From: Actinospineispora acaciae DSM 45401
GTDB taxonomy: Bacteria > Actinomycetota > Actinomycetes > Mycobacteriales > Pseudonocardiaceae
Reading direction: 5' to 3'
DNA length: 64,000 nt
Assembly: GCF_000620785.1 (NCBI RefSeq)
Contig: NZ_JIAI01000002.1
Span: forward strand, 1-64,000
Made by a program: the position numbers and the translations under genes. Under the pieces are notes generated by a model. The model was not told where the DNA came from. It saw only the letters and a program-made list of their open reading frames with translations, and did not search any database. Shown here piece after piece: positions 8,154-15,176 of this stretch (positions are counted from its first letter, which is position 1; the number at the start of each line of letters is the position of its first letter).

Positions 8154-8483
8154 CCCGCCGACTCTATGGGGTCGCCGCAGGTCGGATTACGCAACGCGGG
8201 TCCCCTTCCGTCTCGACGACTGTTCGTCCTGGTCACTCGCGGATCCGCCGGCTCGGGCGGGCAGGTGGCCCGTCCTCGCCGCCGGGGTGTGCACAACCCT
8301 CGGGTGTGCTGCCGACCGCCCCCAACCTCGGCGGCAACGCGGCGCATCGACAAACTTAGACCAAGGTGTTGACAATGCAACACTCGAAGGTTGAGTCTGT
8401 CCACGCCCGCCCCCCGGGTGGCGCAAGCGGGTGCCGCCCGCCTGGGTCAGCCACTACGACGAGCCGCGAAACGAAGGTGTTCG
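8154..8483. other. 330-bp divergent intergenic region
   Basis: No gene found here. It contains the promoters for marR (leftward) and the catabolic operon (rightward), a CACAACCC/GGGTGTG hairpin around 8291-8307, and the TGTTGAC palindrome at 8367-8382 about 100 nt before the ALDH start. A long 5' leader for the operon is therefore likely. Confidence 0.6.
8367..8382 (+). promoter_or_regulatory. candidate promoter -35 inside MarR operator
   Basis: TGTTGACAATGCAACA contains a consensus TTGACA (8369-8374) flanked by TGTTG/CAACA inverted arms. A weak -10-like TGAGTC follows after 17 nt. Repressor binding here would cover the -35 box of the ALDH operon. Similarity to 7604-7620 suggests one regulator for both. 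Confidence 0.5.
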
Positions 8484-9929
8484 ATGTCCTCTGATCCGTC
8501 CGCGACCCTGCTGATCGACGGCGAGTGGCGAACCGGTGCCTCGACGTTCGAGGTTGCCGATCCGGCAACCACCGAGCTGATCGGTCACGCCGCGGACGCG
8601 ACGACCGCCGACGCCCGTGCCGCGCTGGACGCCGCGTGCGCCGCCTTCCCGGCCTGGCGCGGCACCGACGCCGAGACCCGGGGCGGCTACCTGCGCGCCG
8701 CCGCGACCGCGATCCGGGCCGAGCGCGAGACCCTGGCCGCGCTGCTCACCAGCGAGAACGGCAAGCCGCTCGCGGAGTCGCGGGGCGAGGTGCTCGGCGC
8801 GGCCCGGATGCTGGAGTGGAGCGCGGAGGAGGGCCGCCGGGCCTACGGCAAGGTGACCCCGCCGGCCGCGAACGGCCCCGGCCTGACGCTGATGACCCCG
8901 GTCGGCCCGACGCTGGCGATCACGCCGTGGAACTTCCCGGCCAGCATGCTGGTGCGCAAGATCGGGCTCGCGCTGGCCGCCGGCACCACGCTGATCGTCA
9001 AGCCCGCCGAGCAGACCCCGCTCATCGCCGCCGCCCTGGTCCGGCTGATCAACGACGCGGGCCTGCCGGCCGGCGTGCTGCAGAACCTGACCTCCTCGCG
9101 CCCGGCCGAGCTGGTCGGCGAGCTGCTCGCGGACCCCCGCCTCCGCAAGATCAGCTTCACCGGCTCCACCGAGGTGGGCCTTGGCCTGCTGCGCTCCACC
9201 GGCGAGCGGCTGCGCCGGGTGTCGCTGGAGATGGGCGGGCACTCGCCGGCCATCGTGTTCGCCGACGCCGACCTTGACGCGGCCGCCGCCGCCATCACCG
9301 CCGCGAAGTTCACCAACGCCGGCCAGAGCTGCACCGCGATCAACCGGCTGTTCGTGCACCGCGACGTGCGCGAGGACCTGGTGGCGCGCCTGGAGGAGAA
9401 GGCGGCGGCGCTCCGCGTGGGCCACGGCGCCGAGGACGGCACGAACATCGGCCCGCTGATCGACCAGGCCGGGCTGGAGAAGGTGGAGCGCCACGTCAAG
9501 GACGCGGTGGCCAAGGGCGCTCGGGTGCTGTGCGGCGGCAAGCGGTGGACGCCGGAGCGCGCGGAGCTGAAGGGCGCGTTCTACGAGCCCACGATCCTGG
9601 CCGACGTCGACCACGGCATGGCGATCAGCCAGGAGGAGACCTTCGGCCCGGTGCTGCCGGTCTTCACCTTCGAGGACGACGACGCCGTGGTGGACCAGGC
9701 CAACGCGACCGCGTACGGGCTGGCGGCCTACGTGTTCGGCTCGGACTTCCGGCGGCTGTGGCGCACCCTGGACCGGCTGGAGTTCGGCGTGATCGGGGTG
9801 AACGAGCCGGCGCCGGTGCGGCCGGAGCTGCCGTTCGGCGGCATGAAGAACAGCGGACAGGAACGCGAGGGCGGCAGCGAGGGCATCGAGGGCTACCTCG
9901 AGCACAAGGCCGTCGCTTTCAAGCTGTAG
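8484..9929 (+). CDS. NAD(P)-dependent aldehyde dehydrogenase (succinate-semialdehyde type)
   Basis: A 481-residue ALDH superfamily enzyme. Motifs: TPWNFPASMLVRKIGLALAA, IVKPAEQTP, FTGSTEVG, general base Glu249 in LEMGGHSP, and nucleophile Cys283 in NAGQSC. The closest recognisable subgroup is GabD/succinate-semialdehyde or aminobutyraldehyde dehydrogenase. In context it would oxidise the aldehyde made by the next gene's transaminase during polyamine or omega-amino acid breakdown. ATG at 8484 follows GAAGG; earlier codons look non-coding. First gene of an operon reaching to about 19.8 kb. Confidence 0.9.
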   Translation: MSSDPSATLLIDGEWRTGASTFEVADPATTELIGHAADATTADARAALDAACAAFPAWRGTDAETRGGYLRAAATAIRAERETLAALLTSENGKPLAESRGEVLGAARMLEWSAEEGRRAYGKVTPPAANGPGLTLMTPVGPTLAITPWNFPASMLVRKIGLALAAGTTLIVKPAEQTPLIAAALVRLINDAGLPAGVLQNLTSSRPAELVGELLADPRLRKISFTGSTEVGLGLLRSTGERLRRVSLEMGGHSPAIVFADADLDAAAAAITAAKFTNAGQSCTAINRLFVHRDVREDLVARLEEKAAALRVGHGAEDGTNIGPLIDQAGLEKVERHVKDAVAKGARVLCGGKRWTPERAELKGAFYEPTILADVDHGMAISQEETFGPVLPVFTFEDDDAVVDQANATAYGLAAYVFGSDFRRLWRTLDRLEFGVIGVNEPAPVRPELPFGGMKNSGQEREGGSEGIEGYLEHKAVAFKL

Positions 9930-9956
9930 AGCCCGCGCAGAGCAGGGAGTGAGTAC

Positions 9957-11246
9957 GTGAGCAACGTGGCCGCGAAGGAGCTCGCCGAGCTCGACCTCGC
10001 GCACCTGATCCATCCGCACACCACCATCGGCAAGCCGATGCAGCCGATGGTCATCGACCGCGCGCAGGGCGCGCACCTGTGGGACGTCGAGGGCAGGCGG
10101 TACATCGACGGCACCTGCGGGCTGTGGCAGTGCGCGGTGGGGCACGGCCGCGCCGAGCTGGCCGAGGTGGCCGCCAGGCAGATCGGCACGCTGGAGTTCT
10201 ACTCCTCGTTCGGCGACTACTCGAACGAGCCGGCGATCCGGCTGGGGCGGCGCCTCATCCAGCTGGCCCCGGACGGGATCCGGCGGGTGTTCTTCACCAA
10301 CGGCGGCTCGGAGGGCACCGAGACGGCGATCAAGCTGGCCCGGCTGGCCCAGCACCACGCCGGCCACCCGGACCGCCGCGTCATCCTGGCCCGCGCCGGC
10401 GGCTACCACGGCATGGGCGGCGCCTCGCTGGCGGTGACCGGCATCGAGAAGCTGCGCGCCAACTTCGGGCCGCTGCTGCCCGGGGTGGAGTTCCTCGGCA
10501 AGCCGCACGGCATCGTGCACGGCGAGGGCGCCACCGACCAGTTGGTGGCGGAGCTGGAGCGGCGGATCGAGGAGATCGGCGCGGACCGGATCGCGGCGTT
10601 CGTCGGTGAGCCGGTGCTCGGCGTGGGCGGCATGGTCCCGCCGCCGCAGGGCTACTGGCCTCGCGTGCGGGAGGTGCTCCGTCGCCACGGCATCCTGCTG
10701 ATCGTCGACGAGACGGTCACCGCGTTCGGCCGCACCGGCCACTGGTTCGCCTCGGACCACTACGGCATCGACCCGGACCTGATCGTGACCGCCAAGGGCA
10801 TCTCCAGCGGCTACATCCCGATGGGCGCGGTGCTGGTCGGCGAGCGGGTCCTGCAACTGGCCGACGGTGCGGAGTTCCTGCACGGCTTCACCTACAACGG
10901 CCACCCGGTGGGAGCCGCCGTCGCGCTGGCCAATCTGGACATCCTGGAGCGCGAGAACCTGCTCGAACGCGCCACCGAGGCCGGCGAACGGCTGCTGGCC
11001 GCGCTCAAGCCGCTGGAGGACCTGCCGCACGTGCTCGAAGTGCGCGGGATCGGGCTGATGCTCGGCGTGGAGCTGACCGGCGTGGAGGCGATGCCCGTCC
11101 AGGACGGGGCGCGGGCCGACGGCGTGATCGTGCGCGCGTCCGGCAGCAACATCGTGCTCTCGCCACCGCTCGTGATCACCGACGAGGACATCGACGTCCT
11201 GGCCGACGTGCTCGCTAAGCACGTCACGGCCGTCGGGTCGAAGTAG
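9957..11246 (+). CDS. class III PLP-dependent aminotransferase (omega-transaminase)
   Basis: A 429-residue fold-type I aminotransferase. It shows the class III features GLWQCAVGHG, NGGSEGTETAIKLAR at the phosphate-binding end, and IVDETVTAFGRTG before the PLP lysine Lys280 in TAKGISSGYIPMGAV. The subgroup resembles beta-alanine/putrescine:pyruvate or 2-oxoglutarate transaminases. It would transfer the terminal amine to a keto acid and leave a semialdehyde for the upstream dehydrogenase. GTG start at 9957 with AGGGAG upstream, 27 nt after the ALDH stop. The acceptor and donor are not determinable from sequence alone. Confidence 0.9.
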   Translation: MSNVAAKELAELDLAHLIHPHTTIGKPMQPMVIDRAQGAHLWDVEGRRYIDGTCGLWQCAVGHGRAELAEVAARQIGTLEFYSSFGDYSNEPAIRLGRRLIQLAPDGIRRVFFTNGGSEGTETAIKLARLAQHHAGHPDRRVILARAGGYHGMGGASLAVTGIEKLRANFGPLLPGVEFLGKPHGIVHGEGATDQLVAELERRIEEIGADRIAAFVGEPVLGVGGMVPPPQGYWPRVREVLRRHGILLIVDETVTAFGRTGHWFASDHYGIDPDLIVTAKGISSGYIPMGAVLVGERVLQLADGAEFLHGFTYNGHPVGAAVALANLDILERENLLERATEAGERLLAALKPLEDLPHVLEVRGIGLMLGVELTGVEAMPVQDGARADGVIVRASGSNIVLSPPLVITDEDIDVLADVLAKHVTAVGSK

Positions 11247-11259
11247 AGGAGAACGACCA

Positions 11260-12312
11260 ATGCGCAAGAGGCGGCTCATTGCGGCGGTGGCGGTCGCGGC
11301 GGCGGCGTCGCTGCTCGCGGCGTGCGGCGGCGGCTCCGGGAGCCCGGACGGCCCGATCACGTTCGTGTCCACCGGCGGCGACTTCCAGGACGCCCAGATC
11401 AAGGCCTGGCAGCAGCCGTTCACCGCGGCCAACGGCACCCAGTTCGTCAACACCGGCCCGCCCGACCAGGCCAAGCTCAAGACCATGGTCGAGTCCGGCA
11501 CCTCGGACTGGGACGTGCTCGACCAGGACCCCAGCTTCGCCAACCTGTACGGCCCCAAGTACCTGGAGAAGATCGACTTCAACATCGTCGACAAGAGCGT
11601 CTACCCGCCGAACACGGTCAGCGAGTACGGCGTCCCGGCGTACTTCTACGGCACGTTCATGCTCTACAACACCAACGCGTACGCGAACAACCCGCCGACC
11701 TCGGTGAAGGACTTCTTCGACCTGCAACGCTTCCCCGGCAAGCGCATCGTGCCGGCGATCCGGAACATGAACGTGACGAACGTGCTGGAGTTCGCGCTGC
11801 TGGCCGACGGGGTGCCGCCGGACAAGCTCTACCCGATCGACGTGGACCGCGCGCTGAAGAAGCTGGACACCATCAAGCCGCAGCTCACCTTCGCCACCAA
11901 CTACGGGCAGATCCAGCAGGCCATGGACGGCCAGCAGGCGAGCATGGTGCTGTCCCTGACCGCCCGCGCCGCGCTGGCCATCAAGAACCGCGCGCCGTAC
12001 AAGGTGATCTGGGAGCACGCCTTCGTCAACTGGGACGATCTGGTGGTGGTCAAGGGCACGCCGCGCAAGGAGGCGGCGATGAAGTTCATCCAGTTCGTGT
12101 CCCAGCCCGCCCAACAGCAGGCGTTCAGCACCTCGGCCACCATGTTCCCGGGCAATCCGAAGGTGTCGGTGAAGTATCCGGACCCGTCCCAGGAGGCGGT
12201 GAACGTCTTCGCGCCCGAGCACAAGGCCGGGCTGATCTACACCAACGTGGACTGGTGGGCGAAGAACCTCGATGACGTGGTGGCCAAGACCACCGCGTGG
12301 TCCATCGGATGA
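11260..12312 (+). CDS. polyamine-type ABC transporter substrate-binding lipoprotein
   Basis: A 350-residue binding protein with an N-terminal lipoprotein signal: MRKRR, hydrophobic stretch, lipobox LAAC with Cys at about residue 22. The mature part (GPITFVSTGGDFQDAQIKAW onward) belongs to the PotD/PotF family of extracellular solute-binding proteins. It anchors outside the membrane and delivers ligand to the permeases encoded next. AGAGGAG lies ahead of the ATG, 13 nt after the transaminase stop. Putrescine or spermidine is the family default; an amino alcohol is also possible given the later fusion enzyme. Confidence 0.87.
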   Translation: MRKRRLIAAVAVAAAASLLAACGGGSGSPDGPITFVSTGGDFQDAQIKAWQQPFTAANGTQFVNTGPPDQAKLKTMVESGTSDWDVLDQDPSFANLYGPKYLEKIDFNIVDKSVYPPNTVSEYGVPAYFYGTFMLYNTNAYANNPPTSVKDFFDLQRFPGKRIVPAIRNMNVTNVLEFALLADGVPPDKLYPIDVDRALKKLDTIKPQLTFATNYGQIQQAMDGQQASMVLSLTARAALAIKNRAPYKVIWEHAFVNWDDLVVVKGTPRKEAAMKFIQFVSQPAQQQAFSTSATMFPGNPKVSVKYPDPSQEAVNVFAPEHKAGLIYTNVDWWAKNLDDVVAKTTAWSIG

Positions 12313-13208
12313 CCGCCGTCACGGACGCCCCTCCTCCGGCGCGCGCGGACGCGCCGGCGGAGGGCGTGCCGGCCAGGCGCCGGCTCGGCGGCGCCGGGTA
12401 CCTGCTGCTGCCGGCCGCCGCGTTCCTGCTGGTCATCTTCTTCGTGCCGCTGGTGCAGATCGCCTGGCGGAGCTTCTCCGACCCGAGCGTGGGGCTGCAG
12501 AACTATCACGCCCTGCTGGTCGACGGCGTGTCGATGACGGTGCTGGGCCGGACCCTGGTGACCGCCGCCGTGGTGGCCGCGGTGACCCTGGTGCTGGTCT
12601 ACCCGTACGCCTACGCGATGACCAGGGTGTCGCCGAGGGTCCGGGGGCTGCTGGTGCTGCTGGCGCTGCTGCCGTTCTGGACCAGCCTGATGGCGCGCAA
12701 CTTCGCCTGGTACGTGCTGGAGCAGCGGGGCGGGCTGATCGAGCAGATCCTGCACGCGGTCGGCATCCGCGACGCCGTGCTGCTCGGCTCCACGACCGGC
12801 GTCACGGTGGCGATGGTGCAGGTGATGATGCCGTTCATGGCGCTGCCGCTGTACACCTCGCTGTCCGGGATCGACCGGAGGCTGATGGACGCGGCGGTGA
12901 GCTGCGGCGCGCCCTGGTGGACGGCATTCCGGAGCGTGTACCTGCCGCTGTCGCTGCCGGGCGTGGTGTCCGGCTTCTCGCTGGTGTTCATCATGTCGCT
13001 CGGGTTCTACGTGACCCCGGCGCTGCTCGGCTCGCCCCGGCAGGCGCTGGCCTCCCAGCTCATCGAGACCAAGGTGACCACGCTGCTCGACTTCGGCGGC
13101 GGCGGCGCGCTGGGCATCGTGCTGCTGGCCGTCACGCTGATTATCCTCGCGGCGGTCTGGCGGCTGGGCCGGGGCACGTCCACGCTCGAACAGGCGGGTG
13201 CGCGGTGA
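12309..13208 (+). CDS. ABC transporter permease, PotB-like
   Basis: A 299-residue inner-membrane permease with about six transmembrane helices. The first is YLLLPAAAFLLVIFFVPLVQ, after a Pro/Ala-rich cytoplasmic tail. The EAA loop that docks to the ATPase is DAAVSCGAPWWTAFRSVYLP. Its ATG overlaps the binding-protein stop in ATGA (12309-12312), so translation is coupled. It pairs with the next permease in the polyamine/opine subfamily of ABC importers. Confidence 0.88.
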   Translation: MTAVTDAPPPARADAPAEGVPARRRLGGAGYLLLPAAAFLLVIFFVPLVQIAWRSFSDPSVGLQNYHALLVDGVSMTVLGRTLVTAAVVAAVTLVLVYPYAYAMTRVSPRVRGLLVLLALLPFWTSLMARNFAWYVLEQRGGLIEQILHAVGIRDAVLLGSTTGVTVAMVQVMMPFMALPLYTSLSGIDRRLMDAAVSCGAPWWTAFRSVYLPLSLPGVVSGFSLVFIMSLGFYVTPALLGSPRQALASQLIETKVTTLLDFGGGGALGIVLLAVTLIILAAVWRLGRGTSTLEQAGAR

Positions 13209-14011
13209 GTCGGGCCAAGGAACACGCCTTGAGCTGGCCGCTGCGGGCCTGGGTGGCGGTGGTCGCGCTGCTGCTGCTGGCGCCCACGGTGATCGTCATC
13301 CCGATGAGCTTCAGCGACTCGGCGACGTTCAAGTTTCCGCCCGAGGGGTTCTCGTTGCGGTGGTACGAGCGGTTCTTCAGCTCGCCGGCCTGGCTGGCGA
13401 GCGTGGGCAACTCGTTGAAGGTCGCGGTGCTGGTGGCCGTGGTGGCCACCGCGCTCGGCACGGCGGCCGCGCTCGGCCTGGACCGCACCAGGTTCCGGGG
13501 CCGGGGCGCGATGCGCGGCGCGCTGCTCTCGCCGATGATCGTGCCCATCATCGTGGTGGCCATCGCCGTCTACGCGGCGTTCCTGCGCTGGCACCTGGTC
13601 GGCTCGCTGGCCGGGTTCGTGCTCGCGCACACCGCGCTGGCCGTCCCGTTCGTGGTGGTCACGGTCACCACGAACCTGGCCGGCTACGACCGGACCGTGG
13701 AGACCGCGTCGGCCAGCCTGGGCGCTGGGCCGCTGACCACGCTGCGCAGCGTCACGTTGCCGCTGCTCCTGCCGGGGATCCTGTCCGGCTTCGTGTTCGC
13801 CTTCGTCACCTCCTTCGACGAGGTGGTGATCGCGTTGTTCCTGCAGTCACCCACGTTCCGGACGCTTCCGGTGCAGATGTACGAGAGCGTCAGCCTGCAG
13901 ACCGACCCGACGATCTCGGCGGCCGCGAGCCTGGTGGTCGTCGTGACGACGGGCGTGCTGCTGCTGATCCAGTTGCGAGGCAGTCGATCACCACACGGGG
14001 AACGCCGATGA
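13205..14011 (+). CDS. ABC transporter permease, PotC-like
   Basis: A 268-residue second permease, starting at GTG 13205 in a GTGA overlap with the first. Hydrophobic segments begin with WVAVVALLLLAPTVIVIPMS. The periplasmic part holds FPPEGFSLRWYERFF, typical of PotC/YdcV, and the EAA-like coupling loop is TASASLGAGPLTTLRSVTLP. Together with the upstream permease it forms the channel of the importer. Confidence 0.88.
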   Translation: MSRAKEHALSWPLRAWVAVVALLLLAPTVIVIPMSFSDSATFKFPPEGFSLRWYERFFSSPAWLASVGNSLKVAVLVAVVATALGTAAALGLDRTRFRGRGAMRGALLSPMIVPIIVVAIAVYAAFLRWHLVGSLAGFVLAHTALAVPFVVVTVTTNLAGYDRTVETASASLGAGPLTTLRSVTLPLLLPGILSGFVFAFVTSFDEVVIALFLQSPTFRTLPVQMYESVSLQTDPTISAAASLVVVVTTGVLLLIQLRGSRSPHGERR

Positions 14012-15147
14012 CAGCATTCATGAGCGCCGAGGCCCGCGACGCCGCGCGGCCCGCCTCGGCGGACGACGCCGCCGGCACCGGCCGGATCGAGATCAGCGGC
14101 GTGACCAAGACCTACCCGCGCGCCGGGCGCGACGCGGTGCGCGACGTCTCGCTGAGCATCGGCGCCGGCGAGTTCATGACGTTCCTGGGCCCCAGCGGCT
14201 CGGGCAAGACCACGATGCTGTCCATCATCGCCGGGTTCATCACGCCGACGGCGGGCTCGATCGCCATCGACGGCGCCGACGTCGGGCGGGTCAAGCCGCA
14301 CCGGCGGAACCTGGGCGTGGTGTTCCAGCAGTACGCCCTGTTCCCGCACATGACGGTGCGGGAGAACGTGGCGTACCCGCTGCGGCAGCGCAAGCTGGCC
14401 AAGGCCGAGATCGACCGCCGGGTGAACGAGGTGCTGGAGCTGGTGCGGCTGCCCGCGCTGGCCGAGCGCAAGCCGGCGCAGCTCTCCGGCGGCGAGCAGC
14501 AGCGGGTGGCGCTGGCCAGGGCCGTGGTGTACACGCCGCGCGCGCTGCTGCTGGACGAGCCGCTCGGGGCGCTGGACAAGAAGCTGCGCGACTCGCTGCA
14601 GCGCGAGATCGCCCGGATGCACCGCGAGCTGGCGATGACGTTCATCTTCGTCACGCACGACCAGGAGGAGGCGCTCGCGCTGTCCGACCGCGTCGCGGTG
14701 TTCAACGAGGGCGGCCTGGAGCAGGTCGGCACGCCCACCGAGCTGTACGACCACCCGTGCAGCCGGTTCGTCGCGGAGTTCCTGGGGGAGTCGAACATCT
14801 TCTCCGGCACCGTCGACGGTGGCCGGCTGAGCTGCGACGACGGGGTGACGATCAGGCTCACCGACGAGCAGGCCCGCGAGCCGGGGCAGGCCAGCGTGGT
14901 GATCCGGCCGGAGCGGGTGGAGCTGCTCGCCTCGGACGACGACCCGGCGCCGGACGGGCGCTGCCGGGCGCGGGCGACGATCACCGACATCCTCTATGTC
15001 GGCAACCGTTACCGGATCGGGCTGCGGTTCGCGGACGGGACCGTCGGCAGCGCGATGCGGGTGGTCGGGTCGGCGTTGCCGGCGATGCCGGGGGAGACGG
15101 TCGACGTGGCCTGGAGCCCGGAGCATCAGGCTCTCGTAACGAGATGA
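14008..15147 (+). CDS. ABC transporter ATP-binding protein, PotA-like
   Basis: A 379-residue ATPase. Walker A is GPSGSGKTT, the Q-loop FQQYALFPHMTV, the signature LSGGEQQRVALARA, Walker B LLLDEPLGALD, and the H-loop VTHDQEEALALSDR. A C-terminal TOBE domain (about 285-375) is typical of PotA/MalK-type ATPases and often regulatory. The ATG at 14008 overlaps the permease stop in ATGA. The preceding 30 codons are Ala/Asp-rich and precede the conserved start RIEISGVTKTY. It powers uptake by the importer encoded at 11.3-14.0 kb. Confidence 0.92.
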   Translation: MTAFMSAEARDAARPASADDAAGTGRIEISGVTKTYPRAGRDAVRDVSLSIGAGEFMTFLGPSGSGKTTMLSIIAGFITPTAGSIAIDGADVGRVKPHRRNLGVVFQQYALFPHMTVRENVAYPLRQRKLAKAEIDRRVNEVLELVRLPALAERKPAQLSGGEQQRVALARAVVYTPRALLLDEPLGALDKKLRDSLQREIARMHRELAMTFIFVTHDQEEALALSDRVAVFNEGGLEQVGTPTELYDHPCSRFVAEFLGESNIFSGTVDGGRLSCDDGVTIRLTDEQAREPGQASVVIRPERVELLASDDDPAPDGRCRARATITDILYVGNRYRIGLRFADGTVGSAMRVVGSALPAMPGETVDVAWSPEHQALVTR

Positions 15148-15176
15148 CGAGCTGACGAGCTAGGGAGGCCCATTCA

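Noticed and set aside
8454..11594. Very long reading frame on the minus strand opposite ALDH and the transaminase
   Set aside because: High-G+C shadow; its translation is low-complexity Arg/His/Gly-rich, and the plus strand holds clear family motifs.
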